Positions 11,192 through 22,771 of a stretch of DNA of 64,000 nt are shown piece by piece; position 1 is the first letter of the stretch, and every line of letters begins with the position of its first letter. Under the pieces are notes generated by a model that worked only from the letters and a program-made list of their open reading frames with translations, searched no databases and was not told the origin of the DNA. The position numbers and the translations under genes were made by a program. The stretch is from Rhabditoides inermis (Eukaryota > Nematoda > Chromadorea > Rhabditida > Rhabditidae), in contig CAWZYM010000266.1 in NCBI GenBank assembly GCA_963966185.1, positions 1 to 64,000 on the forward strand. Reading direction: 5' to 3'.

Positions 11192-13752
11192 GTGGCTCAC
11201 AATTCACGGCCCATATCTCGAACACGACCGAGAGACAAAGCACGACTCCCGGCACGCATATCAAGGATTTGTCTATAACAATACACATGTTAGCTGTACG
11301 CTCTTTGGTTTCTTATGCTCTCGCAGTACGCCATACCTGTAGCATCAACTCCATCACCACTAGTTTGTTTCTTCCCCTGGATCTCGACGACACTGCGAGA
11401 CGCGTTCTCGATAAATGCATGAACATAGCGAAAATGAGACAAAACAAGAGAACCGTGATCGTCACAGCGTATATCTGAAGAAAGGTAATGCAAAACAACT
11501 TACAGTTATTTACCGCCGTTCGATCAGCTGGTACTCTCATTTTAGCAAAGTCGAAGACCAGCCAATCGTGGTCTGGATACTTGAGCATGACTCTTTTCCA
11601 ATACGGATAGTTCTAAAATGATGGAATGACGTGAAGAAAAGTATGATGGAATGACGTGAAGAAAAATAAGTCACTTTCACAGTCTCCTCGATTAGTTCGC
11701 TCTCGGACGAGTCTTGCAGCAATTGTAATGTAGGCGTCGTCCACCCTGACATGTTGTCAGCCGCTAGCCAGAAGACACACCGTCATCGTGGATTCTCATT
11801 GCTGGTTTTCTAGAGCCATACCATCTAGTACTCTACTGCTCCCCCTTCAATGTCATTGTTCACAGGCATTTCATGTGTGACGCATCCTTGTGATGTAATA
11901 AATTTAATTTATTTAGGCTATCACTGCGGTAAACACTATGTAGTAAGGAAGAACGATTCCGGTGAAACACCAAAATGGCTTTTTTAGAGTGCGACAAGTT
12001 TTCTATAACAAAAAAAATTACCGGTTGTTTTTCAAACGACTCACAAAATATCGGTAAATGTAAAGGTGCAAAACAGAAGTTCCATCCATCACTACTGCCC
12101 ACCATGTTATAAACTGAACATTCATGGTTTATGTATCATACAAAACATATCATACCGTATCATGAAAAGTAGGAATTTTGAATACGGTGGAAACTATTTC
12201 TGCAGGAAAACCTCCCGGAATTGGAAGAAAACCCATAGGCAGAGTGCTCGATAAAGAGATATCCAGAAATGAGTTGAAAACCTTAACTTGAATGGATTAG
12301 TAAGACAGCAGTGAAAACTAAGTTTTTACGACAAGTATAGTCTGCGCCAGTTTCCTATCTTCTATGCTTTTCACTAGATATATGCATATATGAGGCTCTA
12401 TCCGTCTGCCTCTCTTGTTTCTTGTGCAGTTATTGCCTTCTTTTATGATGAACCTAACAGCGCGCGACTTGTAGCAAAATTGAATCGAAAATATGATTTT
12501 CTGTGTTTTTATGCAACAGATTATAATGATCTTGATTCAGACAGGTGGCTGATACAATGAGAACTTTCTAACCAGGTGAATGAGTAGATGCCACTTGTAC
12601 TCTTCCATTTGCGTTGGGGACTTGAAGAGTACACAATAGTAACCGACGACGTCAAATAGAACAGCGATCGGTGTGAGAAAATTGTGAATTGCATGATAGA
12701 AATCATACGTGCAAAACGTCGCGTTCATTTTTATTTGTTCACGCCATCAAGCTCTCAGCTAATCTTGTTTTCACGCTATTGACTAGTGGTTCATGCTAGC
12801 ATCCATCATTTGTGTAAAGCCAGATGAGGTTCTTTTAGCCTATAGTGTTCGAATCTGTACAATAATAACATGGTTAAGTCCCGAGTGAGGTGTCGACAAA
12901 CTTCGAGTGTTACAGAACATGGCAAGTGCACTCGTCTCAAAATGTATGTGTGCACTTCTCGTTATCTTTTGCGTTTCAAAAACCGAGTCGCTAGATATTT
13001 CGATTTCTTCTTGATAAAATGTGTGAAGATTTGTTTTCGAAATATTTCGAACATGTTTTTGAAAAACAAAAAAAAGTAGATCATTCTCACCTCATCTAAC
13101 ATGCTCGTTTCACAGCCGACCTTCGCTGCGTGGACGCGTCGTTCGAGCAAATCGCGAATCGGCAATTGCTCAACCTCACGTACAGGTATCGGTGTTCATA
13201 ACAGTTCCGGGCTGAGAAAAGCCAGTGTTGCAGACTGGTGGAGACGTCGTCGATCAACGTGTGCCTGCAGGAGTGTCTGGAGGACAGGGACAAGTGCCAG
13301 GCGGCCACATTCAACTACAACACGGTGGGTGAAGGCGTCACCTCACGTTCAATGAACACAGACAAGTAGTCGTCATCATCACGTTCGATACTGTCTTCTT
13401 GCCTGTCTTCTGTTTTCACTGGTTCATGCCAGGCGATGAGTTGACATGGAGAATGAAGAAAATTGTACCAGTTGCTGAATCGTTCTATCATTACAGGACG
13501 AATGCCTGCTCTCCGAACACACGCAATACACCCACCCGAACGCGTTCAAGACCGTCACGCACACCGACTACTTCGAGAAGACGTGCGACTATACACGGGA
13601 GGCGAAGGTAGCGTCGTCGCATCGCCTCACTCACCCAACTTGTGTGCAGGGAACGACGACAACCGGCCCGGCGACCGAGAATGCGCCAAGCAGCGGGGCG
13701 AAAGCGCAGGCGGCTGCCAATCGAGAGGTGCGCAACGCGTAAAGCACATCGG

Positions 13753-13802
<50 letters not shown>

Positions 13803-13847
13803 CTCTTTCTCTTTCTCTTTCTCCCTCTCTCTCTCTCTCTCTCTCTT

Positions 13848-13878
<31 letters not shown>

Positions 13879-14353
13879 TTCAACAATTAGTGTGATATAC
13901 AGTCTGTTAGTAAAGTAATAGCAATTGAAACGCGCGAGCCGCGTCGCGTGACCACGCGATGTGGGCGGCTGGCAAAAGGCGCGCTTGCGGGAAGAGGCAT
14001 TTCCCCCCACTTTTACAACTTTACAACTTTTACAAAAGGCGCCTTTACTTTCCCAACTTTTCACGGGACACATGGAAAAGTGGGGGGGGGGGGATGCCTA
14101 CGCCCGCACTTGCAGGTTCCGACTATAAAATCTATGTATTATCCACTAAAAGTACTCGCGTGAAGAGTCACTGCTTGTCCGACCAGTTCAGCAAAAAGCA
14201 CATGCAGATTCGGACTGAAGTGGTTGTAGGTGAAGAGCGAGGGCCAGAAACGCACGCTCATCGACAGTCTCACCACCGGTCGGCCGGTGATCGATGGCAG
14301 CACGGACGAGCGGAGAGAGAACATGTCTCTGGAGGCGATATCGAAAAAGGTGA

Positions 14354-14394
<41 letters not shown>

Positions 14395-17300
14395 TTCTCA
14401 TGTCCATCACTCCAGGCATTTCCGCCGCCTTCTAGCGACGAGGACGTCTTCCAGACCACCACTCACCCGCCGATCACCACTCTCGTCAACGAAGTGGAGG
14501 ACATGGAGGAGTACACGAGTGGAGACGGCAAGCTGCAAGCCAGTCAGTGCGGTCTCATCCCAAGCGATTCCACGCAGTGGCGACGCAAGCGTAGACGTTT
14601 CGCAATGTTCCGGGGCGATGCCTGATTGTGCAAAGGTGTTCCAAACTACCAAATCAGGGTTGTTTCGAAAACTCACGACAACTTTGTTTTTACTATGAAC
14701 TATGACTCACAACATACATATTCACTGACAAAGAGTGGTGTTTAGGTCACAGAAGTCGATGGTGATCGATGTGATAACATATTGACAGTCGTATCAACTG
14801 TTCCGCTCACACTCAGTCTTATCTCTCATCCATTTCAACCTCACTAGTTTTTTTTGCACACGTTTCATGAAAACAACAATTGGGTCAGCCTGTTCCGCGC
14901 CTCAATTGTCACAACGCATAGTTAACGGTTTTCATAACCTCAATGCTGGTTTTCTAGAACCATAACATTTGGTAGTCTACTGCTGCCCCCCCCATAGTCA
15001 TTGTTCACAGTTCAAGCGAGAAGCATTGGTGTAATAAATTTCATTCAACTGATTCAGAACTCACCACGCAGTGTCGTCTGTCGGGGATCACAGTTGGCGT
15101 GGAATTCGAGCGGGCGACGACAGGAGCGTTGTTCGTCAAAGACAGCGCCGACACGTGCAAGGTGGGACATGTCTTTGGTCACGCACTAAAAACTTCATCT
15201 TTGTTTTTTTTTTGTTCATTTGTCCAGCTATCGAGTTAGTGAACCTCGCCCCTTGCAAGTGCTTTCGGTTAGGATGACGACAACTGGATATATACTTACG
15301 GTACATCGAGCGAGCAGCAGTCAGAAAGCTTGTGTCGTCAGCTCCGGGTTCACCGCGTGTCGTGCTCTTTGAGCGTGCGGGAATCGAAAATATTTGTGTA
15401 CTACTCGCAGAGAATCATTTTTGCAGGTTGAGTTCACGAACGAAGACGCCGCCTCGCTGGAGATGCCGTTCCCGCGCGCCGACGACGCCCACCCAAAATG
15501 TCCCGGCGACGAGCTGGTGGGTTCATGAATGATGGCATTCCAGTGTCATTTGAGTTTCGAGACTTTCAAGTCAACAAACGACTCGCTAGTAGTTTTGGTG
15601 GCCGATTTCATGCATTAGGGCCTAGTAACCTAGTTTCACAAAAAAAAACTAGCGCGCTGTGAGCTGTGGGGTAGATTGGAGAAAGACGGAATGATCGCGA
15701 GACAAAAGCGACAGAGCACCGTAGTACGAGCTTCGAACGGAATATATCGCAAACTATAGCTCTGCTGCAAGCCAAACCATGTTTTCGTTTCAGTCGCCGG
15801 GTGTATGGTCGTACCTGATCGTAGTGCAGAGAGCGGCCGCCGCCACGCCCACTCTACTCACCGACCAGGACAAGATATTCAACGTGTCCTGCAACTACAA
15901 CAAGGGAAAGGAGAGGTGTGTTATCTTATGAACAATCTGAAACAAAATGCTAGAGTCTATACGTTCTTCTCAACACGCTCATCGTCTATTACTCTTAACA
16001 CAACCTTATTCAAGAAAGAGGGATGGGAGAGAAACAGGGAGAGAGAGAGAGAATCGGGATTTTTTCGTTGTTCAGGGTTCTTTTGTTCGGGATTCTGTCG
16101 TTGTTCAGGGAAGTTTTTTATGGCATGGTGGTCAGAAACCACATCACAGCAAAAGTCGTGAAACGCGAGAGTGTGATTTCGTATTCGTCTATTTCAGCGC
16201 GCCCTCCTCGTTCCCTGTGGCGCCGTCACAGGAACGGATTACGATGTCGATCCGGAGAGACGGCGAGCCGGTGAGTAGAAAATAAACTATATACTTTTTA
16301 TATATATCACACGGTCTCTGTAAAAAGCGAACTCTCGATAAACTAGAAAAATCATAGTCACGGATTTTGATAAAATTAATTTTCCTGAGGTTTTCAAACA
16401 TTCTGAACACATCCTGCGCAGTGGCTAAGTCCAAAAAATTTTTTGGTACCTGATATGGTATACGGTACCCCAAATTTGCATAATGGCCCAAACTCAACCA
16501 AACTTTGATCTGAAGGTGTCATTTTACTCGTTACATGATTAGAAACAAGTTTATTATTGAACATTGCTGCATAATTTCAAGGATTAAAAAATTATAGTCA
16601 CAAAACCGAAAAATTTTCTATTTTTCCAGATATTTTCTTTTTTGAAAATTTAACCGATGTCCGCCCAGTCCGAATGAAAGCAACGTTAAATTAAGCAGAT
16701 TATGACGATCATTTTTAGCTAATAAAATCAAAAATCGAAAGACACCTTTTTTGGGAACAGCCGCTCAAAGTTGGTACACTCCGACATTCCTAGTCAACAA
16801 AATTCCAACTGCAAAGCATTTATCAACAAAAATTGCGGGGATTCTTCAAATCAAACTATTTAAATGTTTATACGTTATCTCTTACACGATAATTACTTGT
16901 AGTAAAGTAAATCACTCATAAGAACATAAAATCGTTAACGTTTTGCGATGATTGCAGGTACATCAATCGGGCTCTTGCATTCATTCCCATGTGGGTATTT
17001 GCCTTCCGGACAATACTCATACTAATCAACATTGATGTTGGTTGTCGATAGCTATTTGATTTCCATCAATAATCGAATGCGCGGCAAATAAGGACCAGCT
17101 TGTCCGATAATGTGAGATTCAACTGACCACAGGAAACGAGTTCCTATAACCACTCCACTTAATGTCAACAGTGATTCTAAAATCCGTGTAGCCTACTCCG
17201 TGCAGGCTCACTGTTTCTCTCGGATGGATACTTATCTACGACAGTCTTCAGATATTATCAACTATTATCAAATCTATTATCAACTCCTGACTTGGTCGCA

Positions 17301-18235
17301 GTGACCATGATTTGGCTGTTGTTTCGAGGTCCACATATTCCATAGTCCTGAGGGGGAGTGAAATAGAAAAGCTTTTTTTTCGTACTAACGTTTTTTTCCG
17401 GTATCCTTAATTCTTTGCGCGGCAGGCGCTTCAGCAAAGGCCGAAGCAGGCTGATCGCCAATGGCAAACTTGATTACTGAGCGAAGTATAGCTACTTTTT
17501 TCAAAAGTATTTTGTTATACATATGTAGTAGGAACCACAACGTGAGTTGCAGAGAGCCCGGCGAAATCATGTAACATTTTCTCACTGGACACATGACGTG
17601 CTCTAATTAGCATAGAACGATTCGCCATTTCGCGCTGATTCTAACGGTATCTTATTTATGGGATCATGTACCCTGTAAAGTAGTTAAAATCGGCAAAAAG
17701 TGATACGATGACGTCATATTTCTTTGATCTAGCCGCCATCGCTCAAAGTGAGTAATGAAAAATGCCAACATAAGAGACGTATTTCAACGAGCACGTGTTT
17801 ATTACAGTCAAACAAAACTTAGTGGTACTATTATAAACGAATATGTTCGTTATTCAACTATCGATGACGTCATCAGTGCTTTGATCTAGCCGCCCTCCGT
17901 CGCACTTTCCCTATGTGAGCGCGCGCTCTGGGGCGCGGCGCCGTGCGGAATTAGAGCGCAATGTGAACGATGAACCCTATCAACATTATATATTTTTGAA
18001 ATGAGCTTGAAATGAACTACATTAATGAACTTATCGCTATACCATATCCAAACATTTGAAAATCTCATTGTGGTCCCTACATATGTAGGTGATTATTCCA
18101 ATCTTGTGGATTTCATCTCGGTAAGCCATCATCTTGGACTCCATAAGATTAAAATGTTCTATTTTCCCGCACCTGAGATGACTGCAGAGTGAGACTTGCT
18201 TGGCATTAAAAGATCCTGAGACAGAGCGCAAGAGA

Positions 18236-18266
<31 letters not shown>

Positions 18267-19245
18267 CGCAATAGAGAGAGAGAGAGAAGGAGAGAGAAGG
18301 AGAGAGAAGGAGATCGAAGTCGTTCACATCTCGATTATTTCTGATTCTACCTCTCTACGGACAGATCAAAGTGAAAGAGGTTGGGTTGCGCACAGGATAC
18401 CGCAAGCAAAACAACGCAAGCTGGTCCTAAGTTGCCGCGCATTTCGATTATCGATAGATAACAAATATCTATCGATTCACAACATCAATGTTGATTCAAT
18501 GTTGGTTCGTATGAATATTGTCCGCAAGGCAAATACTCAAATGGGAATGAATGCAAGAGCCCGATTGGTGAACCTGCAATCATCGCAAAACGTTAACGAT
18601 TTTATGTTCTTATGAGTGGTTTACTTTACTACAAGTAATTATCGTGTTAGAGACAACGTATAAACATTTGAATAATTTGATTTGAAGATTCCCCGCAATT
18701 TTTGTTGATAAATTTTTTGCAGTTGGAATTTTGTTGACTAGGAATGTCGGAGTGTACCAACTTTGAGCGGCTGTTCCCAAAAAAGGTGTCTTTCGATTTT
18801 TTGTTTTATTAGCTAAAAATGACCGTCATAATCTGCTTAATTTAACGTTGCTTTCATTTGGACTGGGCGGACATCGGTTAAATTTTCAAAAAAGAAAATA
18901 TCTTGAAAAAGAGAAAAACTTTCGGTTTTAGGACTATAATTTTTTAATCATTGGAATTATGCAGAAATGTTCAATTATAAACTTGTTTCTAATCATGTAA
19001 CGAGTAAAATGACACCTTCAGATCAAAGTTTGGTTGAGTTTGGGCCATTATGCAAATTTGGGGTACCGTATACCATATCTGGTACCAAAAAATTTTTTGG
19101 ACTCAGCCACTGTGCAGGATGTGTTCAGAATGCTCGAAAACCTCAGGAAAATCAATTTCATTGAAATCCGTGACTATGATTTTTCTAGTTTTGGTCTAGT
19201 CTGTGGAGAGTTCGATTTTTACAGAGACCGTGTGATATATATTTA

Positions 19246-19317
<72 letters not shown>

Positions 19318-19350
19318 CGCACCGTCGACACCTGAATTTCATATATTATG

Positions 19351-19440
<90 letters not shown>

Positions 19441-19734
19441 CATAATATATGAAATTCAGGTGTCGACGGTGCGCCTCGGAGAAGAGCTGGAGATCCGCTG
19501 GCACATCGAGCCGGAGAAGGATCGCGGGTGGGTTTCAGCCACTTGACGACAACAATAGACATGATTAACCGTTTCTAACCGTGATAACCTGCAGCTACTC
19601 GATCAACTCCTGCTCGGCGGAGAGACTCGGCGGCTTCTCGCCCAAGCCCGAGCCGCTGCGGCTCGTCGACCGAGGGTGAGCGTACAGTCCGCCGAACTCA
19701 AACTCCAGCCTGTTGCGCTCCACAAACTATACAT

Positions 19735-19768
<34 letters not shown>

Positions 19769-22700
19769 CAATCTCTTTGATGATATTGTCAAACATGTGT
19801 TGTCGGCGCTAACATGTAAGACAGACAGGCAATGATCGCGCGTCTTCAGTTCAACCGAAAACGATAGCCGTCATCGTTTAGTCTTCATGGACCAAACACA
19901 TTGTGCATGTGTCTTTCGTCTTTCAGTTGTCCGGATCCGCGCGTGCTCGGCCGACTCATGCGCGAGCCGATACGCAAGACGGAAGACGGCTACGCTACCA
20001 CGTTCAAGGTGCGCAGCGAACTCAAATGGAAAATCTTATTGATATGATCATTTTGTGTGGCTTTTTGTGGCTGAACGCTCATGAAGTTGCGGTCAGTCTC
20101 TTCGAAACACTCCCGAATGCCTCCAAAACACTTCGGAATTGCTTTTCGAATCGCCCCCAGAACACTCCCGAATTGCCTTCGGAAAACTCCCGAACACTCC
20201 CGAACACTTCGGAATGCCTTGCTATGCCTTCGAAACACTCCCGAATGGCTTTCGAAAAGACTGACCGCACCTTCATGAAAACAATGCCACCTGTTCAATC
20301 GTTTTGAGTGTTATCGTTGCAGTCGTTCCGATTCGACGGCTCTCGGCGGGTGCGCATCCGGTGTGTGATCGACGTGTGTCTACACGAGTGCGCACAGGTA
20401 TGCACATGACACGCGTCACGTCATCCGATCCGATGGCTCGTAGCGTGTCGGGCTGATTTTGATCCATTTATACCACATATACCATCCATCTTTTTTTATT
20501 CATCATATATCATCCATCCATCCATATATATCACCATGTTATTTATCAGTTTCTTCCAACATCTCCATAAAACTATCTAACCGTATGCTGACCAAAAGTC
20601 GGAAAATAACCGTATCAGGACGATAAGTATTGGCAAATTACGGTAATTTTTAGTGTGTCCCGCCAGATTCCCATCTAATGGGTGGAATACGGTTTGGTGA
20701 GCAGGCTTTCCACGGGCGCGCAATCAAAGTGCCATTTCTGAGCATGCCGTGAACCCGGCGCGAGTAACACTCTGGTGCTGGGTAAGAAAGATGCCCCGAC
20801 GGGTTTCCGTGTCACCGCCCATGCGCTTCTGGCGCGCTCACTATGCAAGTAGTGGTGCTTATGTTGAATACGCAATAATACATGCAAGAATGCAATTCAG
20901 TTTTGCTTCATTTTGGTTGCTCTGTTCTGGACAGTTGCTCTTATCGTATTGTAAACTAACGGTTAGCATTTGCCTCTCTGTGAAATAGAACCGTGCAGCC
21001 GGGCGCTTACTAACCGTAAGATGACCACAAAGTTACCGCCATTTGCCGGAATACAACCGTAAGGTATTTTGGGCGCATTACGGTTATGTTAGAGCGGCTA
21101 TACGGTTTAATAGTTTTATGGAGATTCCATGATGAAGTGAGTGGTTCTATGCGTGCAGCACTTGTCGCATTCAATTACTTGATCTTGAGATTGGCGGTCA
21201 CCCTGACACGTGGCCAGCCGCTAGCCAGAGGTCACGCTCTGGTTTCTCTAGTACTTCACTGCAGCCACTTTCATTGTTGACAGGCGCAATGTGATAATAC
21301 TTTCTGTGCTTGTCCAGGCCGTCTGCGCTCCGTCCTCGTCCTCCGGCCGCTACCGTCGACAGTCGATGGCCGAGCTGGGATCGATGCTCCGGCGGTTCAA
21401 GCCAAACTTCAACATCCGCGACCAGCCGGCCCCCACCGTGGGTACACCCGGGTAGCACTCAAATATGGGTTTTTTTGCAAAATATGCCGGACGGTTTCGA
21501 TTAAACAAACAGCGTCACATCGTTATACGGCTGATGAAATTGGCCCGGTGCCTCACAGCGATGAGAAGTGTGAGGGGCAATGGCGAGGGAGCATTTTGCA
21601 GACGGTATCGCCGCCGCCGGCCGCGTCGCCGCTCAGAAGCGAGATCAGCGGCGTGTTCACGGTGATCGACGGAGACGCGGACGAGCAGACGACGGTGCAG
21701 GAGGAGAGGAAGAGCAAGCCCCGACCCGGTGAGCGCCACATATATCACCGTGTTGAGCCCGAATCGTTGTAGCTGAAAGTGACGTCACAATCACGATCGT
21801 AGAAGCCAACAGTGAGCGAATATGACGTCACAGTCACATCGTAAATAGTTTGTAACTGTAATGAGTTGCTAGCAGCAGATAGGCTCAACTTGCGCCTGTT
21901 CAGAGTTCCTGGTGCTGTCCTCGTCGGGCGTGTGTCTGTCGCGGGTGGCGGCGGCGGCGGCGCTGCTCGCGGTCGGCTGCCTGCTCGCAATGCTCCTTCT
22001 ATCGACAGTCATGTACGCGCGGCTGCGCACCCGGCTGCACAGCGACGCCGACTCGTGCGCCAGCAGTGAGTGCTTGAGCGGTTGTATTGCGCTATCAGAA
22101 GTCGGTATTTGCTCTATAATATATGCGCAAGACCGTGAGCGAGAGAAGGAGAGTGCTCATGTGGAATTATGTGCACGTAGTGCGAGCCCCTCCAGACCAG
22201 ATGAAATGCTGGTTCTGGTATCAAAAAAAAATGCACTGGAACTTTTACATATAGTGTATATGCCTTTCTCGATGCAATTTTTGTGTGTCTGTCCCCAAAC
22301 AACATGTCTTCCGGGAACCAGTGGCAACACGGAGCACCCTGGTCTCTTTCAGGTTCGACTGGGTACGCCTCGTCGGCCTACTCGTCTCCGTCCAGCCGCG
22401 GCAGCGTCGCCTCGCCCCCCGTGCCCGACCGATGTGAGTCTGTAGACGTAGCCTCTCACTCGAGGTAGCTTCCCTCTGTCGCTAAACTGCTCCTAGATCG
22501 TAATAGCAACTATCTACTACTCTCGATCTTTTTGTATGCAACGATACGAACCGGATACATGACAACTGCCTTAGCGGTCAGTGTCTTCAAATCTCCTTCG
22601 ATACTGACTTCGAAACGCCTTCCAAACACGACCGAACTGTGTTTTTCAAAGACGTTTTAAAAGACCTGTTTCGAAGAGACTGACCACACGTTTATTAGAA

Positions 22701-22771
22701 AAAAAGTTTGTTTTGCAGTCACGTCGTTCGACTCTCGCCACCACTACCATCAACCAGCCGATTGCAGATGA
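7450..22771 (+). CDS. NOAH/NompA-like PAN-ZP transmembrane matrix protein
   Basis: This gene has 27 exons that join in phase into 930 codons (929 residues): 7450-7510, 8236-8553, 9082-9155, 9629-9709, 9838-9964, 10156-10274, 10476-10538, 10896-11007, 13116-13185, 13234-13324, 13497-13607, 13650-13727, 14230-14349, 14416-14542, 15058-15161, 15427-15516, 15794-15915, 16198-16270, 19460-19527, 19595-19675, 19927-20008, 20323-20397, 21318-21437, 21602-21728, 21904-22065, 22353-22433, 22719-22771. In order the protein has a signal peptide (1-20), four PAN/apple domains (about 22-125, 128-219, 221-318, 319-405; motifs such as AMYFYESGECVLN and DYFEKTC), a Ser/Thr-rich linker, a ZP domain (about 518-755), a SGRYRRQS furin-type site, one transmembrane helix (about 845-870) and a short tail. 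This order matches nematode NOAH-1/NOAH-2 and fly NompA, apical extracellular matrix proteins linking epidermis and sensory endings to cuticle. I cannot tell which NOAH it is. The 3' end of exon 2 is the least certain junction. Confidence 0.88.
7591..7644. repeat. (AT)n microsatellite in intron 1
   Basis: A pure TA tract lies 80 bp into the first intron of the PAN/ZP gene. Confidence 0.95.
8810..9055 (-). repeat. Dispersed repeat copy in intron 2
   Basis: This contains TCTAGAAAACCAGCA, ATCCACGATGACGGTGTGTC and TTCTGGCTAGCGGCTGACA. The same block recurs, inverted, at 11736-11915 inside the nested receptor, and diverged forms occur at 14930-15046 and 21190-21300. The true ends are unclear. Confidence 0.6.
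9160..9290. repeat. (GA)n microsatellite in intron 3
   Basis: The GA-rich tract begins 5 bp after the donor following exon 3 of the PAN/ZP gene. Confidence 0.95.
10322..10376. repeat. (CT)n microsatellite in intron 6
   Basis: An interrupted CT tract lies about 50 bp after the exon 6 donor. Confidence 0.9.
10588..10663. repeat. CTAACCTA-type minisatellite
   Basis: Tandem TAACCTAC-like octamers with 3-bp slips fill part of intron 7 of the PAN/ZP gene. The unit differs from the nematode telomere hexamer TTAGGC. Confidence 0.85.
11115..11188. repeat. (GA)n microsatellite in intron 8
   Basis: An interrupted GA tract lies 100 bp after the exon 8 donor, next to the 3' end of the nested antisense receptor. 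Confidence 0.9.
11337..12728 (-). pseudogene. srh-like chemoreceptor nested antisense in PAN/ZP intron 8
   Basis: On the minus strand the exons are 12728-12573 (MNATFCTYDFYHAIHNFLTP...), 12281-12156 (VFNSFLDISLS...LPMGFLPIPGG), 12113-12045, 12002-11675, 11612-11514 (NYPYWKRVMLKYPDHDW) and 11474-11337 (a hydrophobic TM6-like segment, then ...VMELMLQ). All keep phase 0, as in an ordinary srh/str-type receptor. Exon 4 is interrupted after ...LPYYIVFTAVIA by a roughly 180-bp repeat (11736-11915) that starts with an in-frame TAA; coding resumes after it. A TM7-like block around 11200-11272 is out of phase with exon 6. The gene is therefore broken, but far more recently than its sister at 4.8-5.6 kb. 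It lies wholly inside the 2.1 kb intron 8 of the PAN/ZP gene. Confidence 0.72.
11736..11915. mobile_element. Dispersed repeat inserted in nested receptor exon 4
   Basis: The sister receptor at 4.8-5.6 kb reads through this point without the insert, so it provides an empty site. The insert contains the CTAGCGGCTGACA, GACGGTGTGTCTTCTGGC and TCTAGAAAACCAGCA blocks shared with 8810-9055. No terminal inverted repeat or clear target duplication longer than about 3 bp is visible. It is probably a short nonautonomous element. Confidence 0.65.
13756..13880. repeat. (CT)n/(CTTT)n microsatellite in intron 12
   Basis: A compound CT and CTTTCT tract of about 125 bp begins 28 bp after the exon 12 donor. 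Confidence 0.95.
13986..14113. repeat. Hairpin-forming short inverted repeat in intron 12
   Basis: GCGGGAAGAGGCAT...CCCCCCACTTTT on the left pairs with AAAAGTGGGGGG...ATGCCTACGCCCGC on the right. The right arm is extended by a G homopolymer. It may be a small MITE-like element. Confidence 0.6.
14352..14400. repeat. (CT)n microsatellite filling intron 13
   Basis: Almost the entire 66-bp intron between exons 13 and 14 of the PAN/ZP gene is CT repeat, starting 5 nt after the donor. Confidence 0.95.
14930..15046 (+). repeat. Diverged copy of the dispersed repeat, intron 14
   Basis: It shares GCTGGTTTTCTAGAACCATA, GTCTACTGCT and GTCATTGTTCACAG with the 11736-11915 insert. Confidence 0.55.
16302..19239. 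mobile_element. 2.9 kb foldback element in PAN/ZP intron 18
   Basis: Two long inverted arms (16302-17101 and 18418-19239, about 0.8 kb each) begin with TATATCACACGGTCTCTGT and are nearly identical in reverse complement. They enclose a 1.3 kb unique spacer that holds a GA-rich stretch (18230-18310) and two similar GACGTCAT...TTTGATCTAGCCGCC patches near 17710 and 17865. No transposase frame is visible, so it is probably nonautonomous. It lies between exons 18 and 19 and accounts for most of that 3.2 kb intron; the right end abuts a long AT tract. Confidence 0.85.
19240..19315. repeat. (AT)n microsatellite
   Basis: A pure AT tract separates the foldback element from the exon 19 palindrome. A second AT tract (about 19355-19437) is the palindrome's centre. 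Confidence 0.97.
19316..19475. repeat. 160-bp palindrome overlapping exon 19
   Basis: The left arm GGCGCACCGTCGACACCTGA... is the exact reverse complement of ...TCAGGTGTCGACGGTGCGCC, with (AT)n in the middle. The right arm contains the acceptor and the first 16 nt of exon 19 of the PAN/ZP gene, so coding sequence has been copied, inverted, into the intron. The palindrome is bounded on the left by another AT tract (19240-19315). Confidence 0.95.
20088..20272. mobile_element. MITE-like repeat, GCGGTCAGTCTCTT family
   Basis: The repeat starts GCGGTCAGTCTCTTCGAAA and ends with the inverse TTTCGAAAAGACTGACCGC. Between them are imperfect tandem copies of an AACACTCCCGAATTGCC-like unit. It sits in intron 21 of the PAN/ZP gene. 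Relatives occur at 22574-22687, 45496-45580 and 59932-60027. Confidence 0.75.
20577..21090. repeat. Intron 22 repeat region with AACCGTA/TTACGGT motifs
   Basis: AACCGTA and its inverse TTACGGTT occur several times at both ends of this 500-bp block, consistent with a degenerate inverted-repeat element. I see no coding sequence in it. Confidence 0.4.
21190..21300 (+). repeat. Diverged copy of the dispersed repeat, intron 22
   Basis: It shares CCCTGACA, GCCGCTAGCCAGA and TTCATTGTTGACAGGC with the inserts at 11736-11915 and 14930-15046. Confidence 0.5.
22574..22687. mobile_element. MITE-like repeat, GCGGTCAG family (intron 26)
   Basis: GCGGTCAGTGTCTTCAAAT on the left and TTTCGAAGAGACTGACCAC on the right flank a short central region just upstream of the last exon of the PAN/ZP gene. 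Confidence 0.7.
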
